64,000 nucleotides of DNA from Flavisolibacter longurius (GTDB lineage Bacteria; Bacteroidota; Bacteroidia; Chitinophagales; Chitinophagaceae): assembly GCA_013327885.1 (NCBI GenBank), contig JABUMY010000006.1, positions 186,001-250,000 of the forward strand. Reading direction: 5' to 3'. Under the pieces are notes generated by a model. That model saw nothing but the letters and a program-made list of their open reading frames with translations. It was not told the origin of the DNA and did not search any database. Positions 7,959 through 17,429 of the stretch are shown one piece after another. Within the stretch, counting starts at the first letter, position 1, and each line of letters opens with the position of its first letter. The translations under genes were made by a program, and so were the position numbers.

Positions 7959-10586
7959 ATGGAAAATAATTTACAACCCCAGGAAACTGCTGATTTCAAC
8001 CGCATTATTCCGATCAACATCGAAGAGCAAATGAAGACCGCTTACATCGACTATTCGATGTCGGTGATCGTGGGTCGTGCGCTGCCCGATGTGCGGGATG
8101 GTTTGAAGCCGGTACACCGCCGCATTTTGTTCGCCATGAATGAACTGGGCATGGGGCACAGCAAACCGTATAAGAAAAGTGCCCGTATCGTGGGTGAGGT
8201 TTTGGGTAAATACCACCCGCACGGCGATACAGCGGTATATGACGCCATGGTGCGGATGGCCCAGGAATGGAACATCCGTTACCCCTTGATTGATGGACAG
8301 GGAAACTTTGGATCGCAGGATGGTGACGGGCCGGCGGCCATGCGTTATACGGAAGCCCGTATGACCAGGCTGGCCGAAGCCATGCTCCAGGATATTGAAA
8401 AAGACACGGTAGATTTTGGTCTCAACTTCGATGACTCGCTGAAAGAGCCCACCGTTCTTCCCACCCGCATTCCGCAGTTGCTGGTCAACGGTTCCAGCGG
8501 TATTGCCGTGGGTATGGCTACCAACATGCTGCCCCATAACCTCATTGAAGTGGTGGACGGCTGCGTGGCCTATATCGACAACCGTGAGATCACCATTGAC
8601 GAACTGATGCTGCATGTAAAAGCACCGGACTTCCCCACGGGTGGTTCTATTTACGGCATGGAAGGCGTAAAAGCCGGCTACAATTTCGGTCGCGGTCGCG
8701 TGGTCTTGCGTGGCAAGTTGCATGTGGATACAAAACCCAGTGGCCGTGAGCAGATCATCATCACCGAAGTACCTTACCAGGTCAACCGAGACTCGCTTTG
8801 TAACCGCATTGGCGAACTGGTGAATGACAAAGTGCTGGAAGGCATTGCCCACATCAACAACGAATCCAACAACAAAGAAGGTACCCGCGTGGTGCTGGAC
8901 CTGAAACGCGATGCCGTTGCCAACGTGGTCATCAACCAGTTATACAAATACACCGAGCTGCAAACCAGCTACGGTATCAACAACGTGGCCATTGTAAAAG
9001 GCCGCCCGAAGATCCTGAATCTGAAAGATCTGATCTCTGAGTTTGTTGAGTTCCGTCACGAGGTGGTTTACCGGCGTACACAATATGAGCTGCGGGAAGC
9101 CGAGAAGCGGGCCCACATCTTACAGGGTTACCTCATTGCCCTGGATCACCTGGATGAGGTGATCGCCCTGATCCGTGCTTCGGCCAACCCCGAGATTGCA
9201 AAAGACAACCTGGTAAATGCCGGCTGGGGACTGGACGAGATCCAGGCAAAAGCCATTCTTGAATTGCGTTTGCAGCGCCTTACCGGCATGGAACGCGAAA
9301 AGATCAAGCAGGAATACGATGAGCTGATGAAGCTGATCGCACACCTGAAAGAAGTGCTGGCTAATGAAGGCATGCGCTACGACATTATCAAAACAGAACT
9401 GGCCGAGGTAAAAGAAAAATTTGGCAATCCCCGTAAATCAGAGATCACCTTCCTCGATAATGAGGTTAGCATAAAAGACCTGATCAAGGAAGAAGACGTG
9501 GTGATCACCATCTCGCATCTTGGTTATATCAAACGTACGTCGGCATCCGATTACCGTGCACAACGCAGGGGTGGTCGTGGTGTAATGGGTGGCAAAACAA
9601 GGGAAGAAGATTATATCGAGCACCTCTTTGTTGCAAGCACCCACCATACCATGCTTTTCTTTACGGAAAAAGGCCGCTGTTACTGGCTGAATGTGTACCA
9701 GATCCCGGAAGGAGAGAAGAACAGCAAGGGCAGGGCTATTCAAAACCTGTTGCAGATCTCCCCGGATGATAAAGTAAGAGCCATCATTGACATTAAAGAC
9801 CTGCAGGATGCCGATTTTGTGAACAGCCATTACATTGTGCTGTGTACGCAAAAAGGTGTCATTAAAAAGACTGCACTAGCCGATTTTAGCCGTCCGCGTT
9901 CGACCGGTGTCAATGCCGTTACCATTGTAGAAGGCGACCAGTTGCTGGAAGCCAGGCTTACCGATGGTGCCTGCGAGATCATGCTGGCTATCAATTCGGG
10001 CCGCGCCATTCGCTTCCCCGAATCAAAAGTGCGTTCAACAGGCCGTGGCGCCATTGGCGTAACTGGCATCGAGGTTGAAAACGAAGGCGAAGAGGTAGTT
10101 GGTATGATTTGTGTTAATCCCGAATCACAAAAGGATAGAACCGTTCTGGTCGTCAGTGAAAAAGGATATGGAAAAAGAACACCGGTTGACGAATACCGTA
10201 TTACCAACCGGGGAGGAAAAGGCGTAAAAACCATTTCGGTTACCGAGAAAACCGGTAAACTTGTAGGGATGGTTGATGTGTCGGAGAATGAAGACCTGAT
10301 GATCACCTGCAGAAGCGGTATCACTATCCGCATGAAAGTAGGGGCTATCAGCGAGCAGGGAAGGGCCACCCAAGGTGTTAAATTGATTCGAATTGAAGAG
10401 GGGGATGCCATTGCCGCGCTGACAAAACTGGACGAAGAGGATGAAGAATTATTGACGACAGAGGAAGGAGAAGCCACGCCTGTCACCGATGGAGAAACAG
10501 GAACCGCAGCGGAGAATAACGAAACGGAAACAACCAATTCACCGGAAAATACATCTGAAGGAGAGCAGGAAGCTCCAAACGCTTAA
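7959..10586 (+). CDS. gyrA: DNA gyrase subunit A
   Basis: An 875-aa breakage-reunion subunit of type II topoisomerase that, with GyrB, introduces negative supercoils using ATP. The catalytic tyrosine is Y130 in AMRYTEARM. The quinolone-resistance region reads [10 protein letters not shown], with T91 and D95 at the positions of E. coli S83 and D87, which gives no sign of a classic resistance change. The GyrA box QRRGGRG (535-541) marks it as gyrase rather than topoisomerase IV ParC. The C-terminal beta-pinwheel is complete, and about 45 residues of acidic Glu/Thr-rich tail follow. The next gene begins 22 bp downstream. Confidence 0.98.
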   Translation: MENNLQPQETADFNRIIPINIEEQMKTAYIDYSMSVIVGRALPDVRDGLKPVHRRILFAMNELGMGHSKPYKKSARIVGEVLGKYHPHGDTAVYDAMVRMAQEWNIRYPLIDGQGNFGSQDGDGPAAMRYTEARMTRLAEAMLQDIEKDTVDFGLNFDDSLKEPTVLPTRIPQLLVNGSSGIAVGMATNMLPHNLIEVVDGCVAYIDNREITIDELMLHVKAPDFPTGGSIYGMEGVKAGYNFGRGRVVLRGKLHVDTKPSGREQIIITEVPYQVNRDSLCNRIGELVNDKVLEGIAHINNESNNKEGTRVVLDLKRDAVANVVINQLYKYTELQTSYGINNVAIVKGRPKILNLKDLISEFVEFRHEVVYRRTQYELREAEKRAHILQGYLIALDHLDEVIALIRASANPEIAKDNLVNAGWGLDEIQAKAILELRLQRLTGMEREKIKQEYDELMKLIAHLKEVLANEGMRYDIIKTELAEVKEKFGNPRKSEITFLDNEVSIKDLIKEEDVVITISHLGYIKRTSASDYRAQRRGGRGVMGGKTREEDYIEHLFVASTHHTMLFFTEKGRCYWLNVYQIPEGEKNSKGRAIQNLLQISPDDKVRAIIDIKDLQDADFVNSHYIVLCTQKGVIKKTALADFSRPRSTGVNAVTIVEGDQLLEARLTDGACEIMLAINSGRAIRFPESKVRSTGRGAIGVTGIEVENEGEEVVGMICVNPESQKDRTVLVVSEKGYGKRTPVDEYRITNRGGKGVKTISVTEKTGKLVGMVDVSENEDLMITCRSGITIRMKVGAISEQGRATQGVKLIRIEEGDAIAALTKLDEEDEELLTTEEGEATPVTDGETGTAAENNETETTNSPENTSEGEQEAPNA

Positions 10587-10608
10587 AATTTAAAAAAATC
10601 TAAAAACG

Positions 10609-11865
10609 ATGCGCAAACTGATCTTACTCGCAGGCCTTGCTATTACAGTATCAACAGCATTCGGTCAGAAAAAACTGGAAAAATTAGATGACGTAAAAGA
10701 AAAGATTAGCAAAGAGAAGTATGATGAGGCCAAGGAAAAACTGGACAAGGTGTTTGAAAACCCCGAGGCCAACAACAGTCCCGAGGCGCTTTTCTACAAG
10801 GCAGTAGCTTATCATAACCTTGGCAAGCAAAAATCTGACAGTGCGCTGTCGGCAGGTGCTTTCGATGCCATGCAGGCTTACATAAAAGTTGAATCCAGCA
10901 AGCCGGAAGGCCAGCAAATGATGCTGTCAACGCTTGAGAACCACAAAACCCTGGTTGATATCTACCAGACTTATTTTCAAAAAGGTGTTGACGGCTTTCA
11001 AAAGCAGACCTATGCTTCAGCTTTCAACAATTTTGAAAAAGCCCTCAACGTGTTTGATGTGCTGACCGCAAAAAGTCTAACTAACGCAAAGTTTGATACA
11101 ACGGCTACGTTGTATGCAGGTTATTCTGCGCAAAATGCACAGATGTATGACCAGGCTGCCAAGTACTACGACAAGTTGATCAACATAAACCTGAACGACA
11201 CCAGCTATGTCGGTATCTACCGGTTTATGATCAACTCCAACCTGGAGAAAAAAGACACGACAACGGCAAAGAAATACCTGGCTCTTAGCCAGGAGCGATT
11301 CCCGCAGTACAAAGATCTTTGGCTGGATTACAACACGCTGTTCCTGAGCAGTGATAAAAGCAAGCGTTTTACCGAGTACGAAGCACTGGTAAATGCCAAC
11401 CCTGACAACGAAGTGCTGGCGATGAACTATGCCATTGAATTGTACAACTACATTCGCTCCAGCGACGAAGCCGAAAAGGATTCTGTGACCCGTACAAAAG
11501 CTGAGAATGCATTGAAAAATGTATTGCGCATCAATCCTGAAGCGACGACTGCCAACCTGTTGATGAGCCAATTGTACTGGACGCAATTGTACGATGTGCA
11601 GAGCCAACTGGATGCTGTAAGAGGCACAACACCGGCCGCTACTGCCAAGAAAAAAGAGCTGAATGCAAAAATGGACGGTATTTTCGACTCGGTTTATCCT
11701 TACCTGATGAAGTCTTATACGCTTTACAGCAAAGAAGGAACGCTGAAGCCGCAGGACAAGGCAAACTACAAAATTGTTCTGGGCCAGTTGACCGACTATT
11801 ACAACCGCAAAAAGCAAGCTGATAAAGCTGCTGAAATGCAGGCAAAAGCCAAGGCAATTCAATAA
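10609..11865 (+). CDS. Exported tetratricopeptide-repeat protein
   Basis: A 418-aa protein with a signal peptide (MRKLILLAGLAITVSTAFGQ, cleavage near residue 19). The mature part is mostly helical with TPR-like repeats (for example SPEALFYKAVAYHNLG, ASAFNNFEKALNVFD and DQAAKYYDKLINI). Such proteins usually scaffold periplasmic or outer-membrane complexes. It starts 22 bp after gyrA without an intervening terminator, so cotranscription is plausible, and it ends at a clear terminator. No more specific function can be assigned. Confidence 0.85.
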   Translation: MRKLILLAGLAITVSTAFGQKKLEKLDDVKEKISKEKYDEAKEKLDKVFENPEANNSPEALFYKAVAYHNLGKQKSDSALSAGAFDAMQAYIKVESSKPEGQQMMLSTLENHKTLVDIYQTYFQKGVDGFQKQTYASAFNNFEKALNVFDVLTAKSLTNAKFDTTATLYAGYSAQNAQMYDQAAKYYDKLININLNDTSYVGIYRFMINSNLEKKDTTTAKKYLALSQERFPQYKDLWLDYNTLFLSSDKSKRFTEYEALVNANPDNEVLAMNYAIELYNYIRSSDEAEKDSVTRTKAENALKNVLRINPEATTANLLMSQLYWTQLYDVQSQLDAVRGTTPAATAKKKELNAKMDGIFDSVYPYLMKSYTLYSKEGTLKPQDKANYKIVLGQLTDYYNRKKQADKAAEMQAKAKAIQ

Positions 11866-11886
11866 GCGATAAATTATTTCCTATAC

Positions 11887-11915
11887 AAAGCCGTCACAAG
11901 TTGACGGCTTTTTCT
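11887..11915 (+). terminator. Terminator after the gyrA-TPR unit
   Basis: A 10-bp perfect stem (11887-11896 with 11902-11911), loop CAAGT, followed by a T-rich tract. It is placed between the TPR gene and the convergent DeoR-family gene. Confidence 0.88.
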
Positions 11916-12022
11916 TTTGCCGGGACGACGTGAATTCGGTAAGTAGTGAGAACTAAAGCTTATTCTTACTTCAGAAGGAAAACGCGTTTCAATGGTCCAT
12001 TTTAAAGAAACAATTGGAAAAT

Positions 12023-12772
12023 TCAAATCACTTCAATCCCCGCTTCCCGGTAAGGCTGAAGCATGGGGTCATCGGGTGGCAGTTCTGTGATAAGCGTATG
12101 AATTTGATTGGTAGCACAAACATGGATGGGCTGCTGTGTATTGATCTTTTCGGAAATGGACAAACAAACCACTTTGTTGGATGATTCGATCATGGCCTTT
12201 TTTACCTGCACCACATCCCAGTCGTTGTCGGAAATGCCATGAACCGCATCGATGGCATTCACACCCAAAAAACAAAGATCACTTTTCACCTGCCGGATGC
12301 GGGCAATGGCATCCGGGCCGGCCGTAAACCGCGAATTTTTGGACACTTTGTCACCCACCATGATCACTTCACAATGCGGGTGGTTGGCGTATTCCAGGAC
12401 CGCGGGCAGGCTGCAGGAAATAAAGGTGGCATGCAGTTCCGGCGGAAGGGCCCTTGCCATTTCAAGAATGGTGGTACCGCCGCTTGACAGCACAAACATG
12501 CCGTCTTTGATTAGCGAAACGGCTTTTTCAGCGATGATGCGTTTGTTGTCGTAAGAATAAATTTCTTTGCTGGCAGCAGGCCCGCTATAAAAGGAACGGG
12601 AAAGCGCACCGCCGTGTACTTTGATCAACATGCCGCTATGGGCAAGTTCCTGCAGGTCTCTTCGAATGGTATCGTCGGAAACGCCCATTTGCAAGCTAAG
12701 GTCGGCAGACAAAACTTTGTTGTGCAGGTTTACCTGGTGGAGTATATAGGATTGACGTTCCTTCTTTAACAT
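12023..12772 (-). CDS. DeoR/GlpR-family transcriptional regulator
   Basis: A 249-aa regulator. The N-terminal winged helix (about residues 1-57) carries the family signature MGVSDDTIRRDLQELAHSGMLIKVHGGAL. The C-terminal DeoRC sensor domain (about 75-235), an isomerase-like fold that binds phosphorylated sugars, includes VLSSGGTTILEMARALP and CFLGVNAIDAVHGIS. It probably represses a carbohydrate operon until a sugar phosphate accumulates. No sugar operon is immediately adjacent, so the target is unknown. A full-length, typical family member. Confidence 0.92.
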   Translation of the reverse strand: MLKKERQSYILHQVNLHNKVLSADLSLQMGVSDDTIRRDLQELAHSGMLIKVHGGALSRSFYSGPAASKEIYSYDNKRIIAEKAVSLIKDGMFVLSSGGTTILEMARALPPELHATFISCSLPAVLEYANHPHCEVIMVGDKVSKNSRFTAGPDAIARIRQVKSDLCFLGVNAIDAVHGISDNDWDVVQVKKAMIESSNKVVCLSISEKINTQQPIHVCATNQIHTLITELPPDDPMLQPYREAGIEVI

Positions 12773-12879
12773 CTGCAGCTGATTAGGCTAAATATAAAGC
12801 AAGTCCAGCCATATTTTCAGCATATTTTACCGAGTTTTTTATGCGCCGGGGTAAAATGTTAAAAGCGGTAAGAATCAAT

Positions 12880-13353
12880 TTAAAAAACGAATCGCACACT
12901 AAAGCCCAGTGCCGCCGGTTCAAAGGAGAACTGTTTGGTGAAATTGAGTTCCGGTTTCCAGTCAAGGGAAAAATTGAGTGGGAGAGAAGGCACAATATAA
13001 TCCATGCCAATGGCGCCATGGGCGCCGAAACGCCGGCCACCGCTGAATCCAAAATAGGCGCCGGCTCCCCAAAACCATTGAATGCCGGAACTTCCTAAAA
13101 GCGTGTGCTTTTCTACCAGTATTCCAAGGGCCCCGGGATCGGTAAAAGACAACAGGCCTTCCAGTGCAATTTCAGAACTGACAAAACGTTTGTACGTGAT
13201 GGAATGATTCACCGCAGCATCGCTGCTGCTGATGCGAATACCCAACAGGTTATTCCGGGCCGGTGAGGCAGACGTTTCTACGTCCTGTGCATTTAGCGAT
13301 CGGGTAAGCCCAAAGCCTGCAAAAAATAGGACCAGCAAAAAGCCTCTTATCAT
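12880..13353 (-). CDS. Small exported beta-barrel-like protein
   Basis: About 157 aa from the ATG at 13353, chosen because it opens a clear signal peptide (MIRGFLLVLFFAGFGLTRSLNAQ); the longer frame upstream has no signal-like start. The mature protein alternates short hydrophobic strands with Gly/aromatic residues and ends in a terminal Phe (SVRFVF), typical of small outer-membrane beta-barrels. It resembles uncharacterised Bacteroidota outer-membrane proteins. It is transcribed divergently from the DUF72 gene. Function unknown. Confidence 0.68.
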   Translation of the reverse strand: MIRGFLLVLFFAGFGLTRSLNAQDVETSASPARNNLLGIRISSSDAAVNHSITYKRFVSSEIALEGLLSFTDPGALGILVEKHTLLGSSGIQWFWGAGAYFGFSGGRRFGAHGAIGMDYIVPSLPLNFSLDWKPELNFTKQFSFEPAALGFSVRFVF

Positions 13354-13476
13354 GGTTGTTGGTTTTAGCCTTAACGCAACCAGGCCAATGCATATTGTTG
13401 GAAAAGATTTACGGCCCCGAAAGATTTTAGTCTGGAAAAAAGCAGGTCCTGTAAAATCCGTAACATTATAGCCGGT

Positions 13477-14202
13477 ATGGCACATGTCGGTACATCGGGC
13501 TGGAGTTACGATCACTGGGAAGGTATCCTCTATCCACAGGGCGCACCGGTCCGGGAACGGCTCACTTATTATTTACGGGTAGCCGGCACCGTGGAATTGA
13601 ACGCCAGTTTTTACCGCTGGCCAAAACCAGACACCTTCAGGAGCTGGCGGCGCCGGCTGCCGCAGGGGTTTCTTTTCTCTGTAAAAGCACCCCGGCATCT
13701 TACCCATACAAAGCGTTTATATGGGCCGGAGAAATGGATAGAGCGCATCAAAGAATGCTGGCACCTGCTGGGTGATAAGCGGGCCGTTTTACTGGTGCAG
13801 CTTTCACCTAATTTTTCAATCGATCTGGAAAGGCTTCGTTATTTCCTGGAAAAAATGCCACGGTTGGTACGGGTGGCTGTTGAGTTCCGGCATATTAGCT
13901 GGCACCAGGAGGCCGTTTTTCACCTGCTGGAAACCTTTGGCGCTGCCTATTGTATCATGAGTGGTGCCAACCTGCCTTGTATACTTCGGGCTACGGCACC
14001 GTTTGTGTACATTCGTTTGCACGGACCGGACAAGGACCATCTATACGGCGGTTCTTATACGGATGATGATCTCCGTTGGTGGACCCAGCGTATCTGGGAA
14101 TGGGAAGGACAGGGAAAAGAAGTGTTCCTGTATTTTAACAACGATGGAAACGGGCATGCCGTATACAATGCCGAACGATTGCGGCAACTGCTTTCAACAT
14201 AA
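13477..14202 (+). CDS. DUF72 (YecE-like) protein
   Basis: A 241-aa TIM-barrel-like protein of the DUF72 family. Signatures are the N-terminal VGTSGWSYDHWEG, ELNASFYRWP, FSVKAPRHLTHTKRL, VAVEFRH, YIRLHGPD and the C-terminal YFNNDGNGHAVYNAERL. The biochemical activity of the family is not established; it is widespread in bacteria and archaea. Length and motif order are standard. The amidohydrolase gene follows 36 bp later, so the two may form an operon. Confidence 0.92.
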   Translation: MAHVGTSGWSYDHWEGILYPQGAPVRERLTYYLRVAGTVELNASFYRWPKPDTFRSWRRRLPQGFLFSVKAPRHLTHTKRLYGPEKWIERIKECWHLLGDKRAVLLVQLSPNFSIDLERLRYFLEKMPRLVRVAVEFRHISWHQEAVFHLLETFGAAYCIMSGANLPCILRATAPFVYIRLHGPDKDHLYGGSYTDDDLRWWTQRIWEWEGQGKEVFLYFNNDGNGHAVYNAERLRQLLST

Positions 14203-14238
14203 CAGAAGCATAAACCAAGGATTCTAAAACTGATAGGA

Positions 14239-15069
14239 ATGAGAATCATCGATGCACACCAGCACTTTTGGAATTATAACCCAGAAAGAGATGCCTGGAT
14301 CACACCAGAGATGGGAGCCATCCGTCGCGATTTTTTACCAGCGGACCTTTCACCGGTATTAATGGAAAACAGTGTAGAGAGCTGCATCGCTGTGCAGGCA
14401 GAACAGTCGGAAGCGGAAACCCATTTTCTATTGCAACTGGCCGAAAAAGAAAATTTTATCAAAGGCGTTGTGGGATGGGTTGATTTGCAGTCGCCAACTG
14501 TTGAAGAGCGCCTGGCTTATTTTAGCCAGTTTCAAAAGTTGAAAGGCTTCCGCCATATTCTGCAAGGAGAAGCGAAACGCGACCTGATGCTGACACCTGC
14601 TTTTCAAAACGGTATCCGCCACTTACAGCAATATAACTTCACTTACGACATCCTCATTTATCCTGACCAACTGGCTTTCACGGAAACCCTTGTTGCCTCT
14701 TTTCCGGAGCAAAAATTTATCATTGACCACCTGGCAAAACCCGTTATTAAAAATGGCGAACTAGAGGAATGGAGAAAAGGCATGCTTGCCCTTGCCAACT
14801 ATCCCAATGTCTTTTGCAAAGTTTCCGGAATGGTAACCGAAGCAGATTGGAGTACCTGGAAAAAAGAAGATTTCCGGCCATACCTGGATGTGGTTACAGA
14901 ACTTTTTACCACCAGTCGCTTGCTTTTCGGTTCCGACTGGCCGGTATGTCTGGTTGCCGCTTCGTACAAAGACGTGCTTTATATCGTTCAGGACTATTTT
15001 TCAAATTTTCCCGTCGCTGAACAAAAACAGGTCTTCGCCGAAAACGCGGAGCGGTTTTACAATTTATAA
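14239..15069 (+). CDS. Amidohydrolase family 2 (sugar-lactonase-like)
   Basis: A 276-aa TIM-barrel hydrolase of the COG3618 group (L-fuconolactonase / L-rhamnonolactonase-like enzymes). The metal motif DAHQHFW is at the N-terminus, with VGWVDL, GFRHILQGE, IIDHLAKP, FCKVSGM and LFGSDWPVC further on; the last Asp is the catalytic residue in the family. It probably hydrolyses a sugar lactone made by a dehydrogenase, possibly fucono- or rhamnono-lactone. No sugar dehydrogenase is adjacent, so the substrate is open. Confidence 0.87.
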   Translation: MRIIDAHQHFWNYNPERDAWITPEMGAIRRDFLPADLSPVLMENSVESCIAVQAEQSEAETHFLLQLAEKENFIKGVVGWVDLQSPTVEERLAYFSQFQKLKGFRHILQGEAKRDLMLTPAFQNGIRHLQQYNFTYDILIYPDQLAFTETLVASFPEQKFIIDHLAKPVIKNGELEEWRKGMLALANYPNVFCKVSGMVTEADWSTWKKEDFRPYLDVVTELFTTSRLLFGSDWPVCLVAASYKDVLYIVQDYFSNFPVAEQKQVFAENAERFYNL

Positions 15070-15159
15070 AGGCATGCAATCCTATTAATCCCTGGTTTTT
15101 TCATTACTCAGTAACATGGTTTTTGTATCAATGAAAACTCTTTTTTCAAGGCAACTCAT

Positions 15160-15189
15160 CCAATATCCCACTATCCAATATCTTACTAT
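15160..15189. repeat. 15-bp direct repeat, two copies
   Basis: CCAATATCCCACTAT and CCAATATCTTACTAT in tandem (13 of 15 identical). Located 31 bp before the TauE/SafE start codon. Internally it shows near-heptamer phasing. Confidence 0.75.
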
Positions 15190-15219
15190 CATCTCTCCGA
15201 AGGCTTACTTTCGCGTTTT

Positions 15220-15969
15220 ATGAACGGCATGTTTGAAGCCTCGTTATTAAACTGGACGCTCATTCTCCTGGCGGCATTTATCCTTGGGCTTTCCAAAGCC
15301 GGTATCAAAGGCATCGATATGATGAACGTCACCATCATGGCCCTTGTGTTTGGCGGAAAGGCCTCCACCGGTATAGTTTTGCCCCTGCTCTGCGTAGCCG
15401 ATATCCTGGCCGTTAGCTACTACCACCGCCATGCGCAATGGTATTATTTTAAGCGGATCATGCCCTGGATGGTACTTGGCATTTTGGTGGGAGTTTTTGT
15501 GGGAAAAGATCTGGATGAATCCGTTTTCAAAGCCATCATGGCGGTGATCATCCTGCTAACGGTCATCATCATGTTATTTTTCGAGTACCGCAAGCAGGCT
15601 TCCGTACCGCACAACCTGGCCTTTGTGGGAACGATGGGTCTTGCTGCCGGTTTTACTACCATGCTGGGAAATCTCGCCGGGGCTTTCGCCAATATTTATT
15701 TCCTGGCCATGCGGCTTTCGAAAAACGATTTTATCGGTACGGCCGCCTGGGTCTTTCTTGTCATCAATCTGTTTAAGCTGCCTTTCCAGGTGATCTACTG
15801 GAAAAACATTACAGCCGATTCGCTCCTGATCGACCTGCAGCTTTTACCCGCCCTTTTGCTTGGCTTTTTTGCCGGGATCAAAATTGTCGCCAGGATAAAA
15901 GATGCTGCCTACCGAAAGATCGTGATTGTGCTAACCCTTGTTGGCGCCCTGGTGATCTTGTTCCGGTAA
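15220..15969 (+). CDS. TauE/SafE-family membrane permease
   Basis: A 249-aa integral inner-membrane protein with about eight hydrophobic segments spread over its length. The N-terminal half-repeat has the family FILGLSKAGIKG motif and the second repeat has FVGTMGLAAGFTTMLGNLAGAFANIYFLAM. TauE/SafE proteins export sulfite, sulfoacetate or other small organic sulfur compounds; the substrate cannot be told from sequence. Gene order with App1 and DUF72 genes gives no metabolic clue. Complete. Confidence 0.88.
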   Translation: MNGMFEASLLNWTLILLAAFILGLSKAGIKGIDMMNVTIMALVFGGKASTGIVLPLLCVADILAVSYYHRHAQWYYFKRIMPWMVLGILVGVFVGKDLDESVFKAIMAVIILLTVIIMLFFEYRKQASVPHNLAFVGTMGLAAGFTTMLGNLAGAFANIYFLAMRLSKNDFIGTAAWVFLVINLFKLPFQVIYWKNITADSLLIDLQLLPALLLGFFAGIKIVARIKDAAYRKIVIVLTLVGALVILFR

Positions 15970-16032
15970 GTTGCTGCTTGTTCTCTGCTGGTCCGAAAAA
16001 TGCATGTAGTCAGGACAGATAAACAGAGCCAT

Positions 16033-17193
16033 ATGTCGGATTGGAAATCACTTTTTTTAAACTCCCTTTCCCACATTGAAGACAAGTGGGATGACCTGCG
16101 TGCCGGGTTAACAAGGCGCCTTGGCCTGAATGATCCTGTGCAGATCCTGCCTTACCGAACGTACGGAACACAGCGGCGTATTTACATCCGTGGCCGGGTG
16201 CTGGAAGACAAAGGCATCACCAGTGCCGGCGACAAAGACACAGTGCTGAACAACCTGCTGAACATGTATAAGCGGTTTGAAAGTGATGAAGTAGCCGGTG
16301 CAGAATTGAAAGTAAGACTCCCAGGCGAGGAACACACGGTAACCACAGACAAAGAAGGATATTTTGTCCTTGACCTGAACCCGGTGGAACCGGTCATTGC
16401 AGAAGAGTTGTGGCACCGCATTCCGCTGGAATTGCTGCAGGCACCCATCCCGTTTGAAGCCGGCCTGCAAACTGACGCTGAAGTGATGATACCACCGCCG
16501 GATGCAGAATACGGCATCATAAGCGATATTGATGATACGGTGATCAAAACATCGGCAACCAATCTCCTTGCCATGGGCAAAACCGTCTTACTGGCCAATG
16601 CCCGTACGCGGCTTCCGTTTGCGGGGGTTGCTGAGTTTTACAAATCGCTCCAAAAAGGCCGCAACGGCAAACGGAACAACCCGTTTTTTTATGTCAGCAG
16701 CAGTCCCTGGAATACCTACGACCTGCTGAAAGATTTTCTTGACCTGAACGAGATCCCTGCGGGGCCCTTGTTGCTGCGGGATATTGGTTTTGGCGGGAAT
16801 ACAGCTTTGCGCGGCGGCCACATGGGGCATAAGTTCAAAGAGATCAAACAGATACTGGAAGCTTACCCGCACCTGAATTTTGTGCTGATCGGCGACAGCG
16901 GGCAGGAAGACCCGAAAATTTACCAGGAAGTCGTTCGCCAGTTCCCCGGACGGGTGCTGGCCATTTATATCCGCGATGTGCAGTTACCCGACCGCGAAAA
17001 GATCGCTATGGAAGTTTCAAAGTCCTTGCTGGAAGCAAGTGTAGAAATGGTGATCGTTGACAACACGGTGGAAGCGGCAGAGCATGCGGCCGAAAAAGGA
17101 TTGATCTACCGCGAAGAAATTCCGGCGATTGAGGAAGAAAAAGAAAAAGACAAAGGGCAGGCACCGGGCAAGGAAGAGGCGACGGCCTTGTGA
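16033..17193 (+). CDS. App1-type phosphatase (DUF2183)
   Basis: About 386 aa from the ATG at 16033; an ATG at 16000 would add 11 residues. The conserved core contains the HAD-like catalytic motif SDIDDT (D165 to T169), VSSSPWNTYDLL and LIGDSGQEDPKIYQE, as in yeast App1, a phosphatidate phosphatase. The N-terminal part (about 35-140) looks like a beta domain that precedes the catalytic core. The C-terminal 30 residues are Glu/Lys-rich. It likely dephosphorylates a lipid or other phosphoester in the cytoplasm or at the membrane; the substrate is inferred from the family only. Confidence 0.87.
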   Translation: MSDWKSLFLNSLSHIEDKWDDLRAGLTRRLGLNDPVQILPYRTYGTQRRIYIRGRVLEDKGITSAGDKDTVLNNLLNMYKRFESDEVAGAELKVRLPGEEHTVTTDKEGYFVLDLNPVEPVIAEELWHRIPLELLQAPIPFEAGLQTDAEVMIPPPDAEYGIISDIDDTVIKTSATNLLAMGKTVLLANARTRLPFAGVAEFYKSLQKGRNGKRNNPFFYVSSSPWNTYDLLKDFLDLNEIPAGPLLLRDIGFGGNTALRGGHMGHKFKEIKQILEAYPHLNFVLIGDSGQEDPKIYQEVVRQFPGRVLAIYIRDVQLPDREKIAMEVSKSLLEASVEMVIVDNTVEAAEHAAEKGLIYREEIPAIEEEKEKDKGQAPGKEEATAL

Positions 17194-17200
17194 CGGCTGA

Positions 17201-17235
17201 TGGTGAATGGTCAGTGGTGAGCGGTTAGTGGTGAG
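17201..17235. repeat. Five heptamers, unit TGGTGAG
   Basis: In-phase units TGGTGAA, TGGTCAG, TGGTGAG, CGGTTAG and TGGTGAG, beginning 8 bp after the App1-like stop codon. The same unit recurs at 25770-25797. Confidence 0.85.
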
Positions 17236-17429
17236 TTTGGGCCGCTTTATTTCTAAGCTTTCTCAGATCGGTTGTGGTAGTTTGAATTCTGCCTTTTTTT
17301 ACAAATATTTTTTTTAACAATGCTTGTATCAAACGACAAGCTATAACCGGTAATTCCCCTTCCGAAACAGAATGGGATAATCTCGTAAGATGTCTACGGA
17401 AAAGTCATTTTTCTGTTGGCGTGTTCTTC

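Noticed and set aside
8229-8243. Quinolone-resistance mutation in gyrA
   Set aside because: Thr at the position of E. coli Ser83 is a common natural residue in many bacteria and Asp at position 87 is kept; no resistance can be claimed.
7971-8852. Long antisense open frame of 293 codons opposite gyrA
   Set aside because: gyrA is certain on the plus strand; the antisense product has no recognisable domain and arises from codon bias.
11077-11862. 261-codon minus-strand frame opposite the TPR gene
   Set aside because: Low-complexity translation without family features; the sense gene has a signal peptide and TPR repeats.
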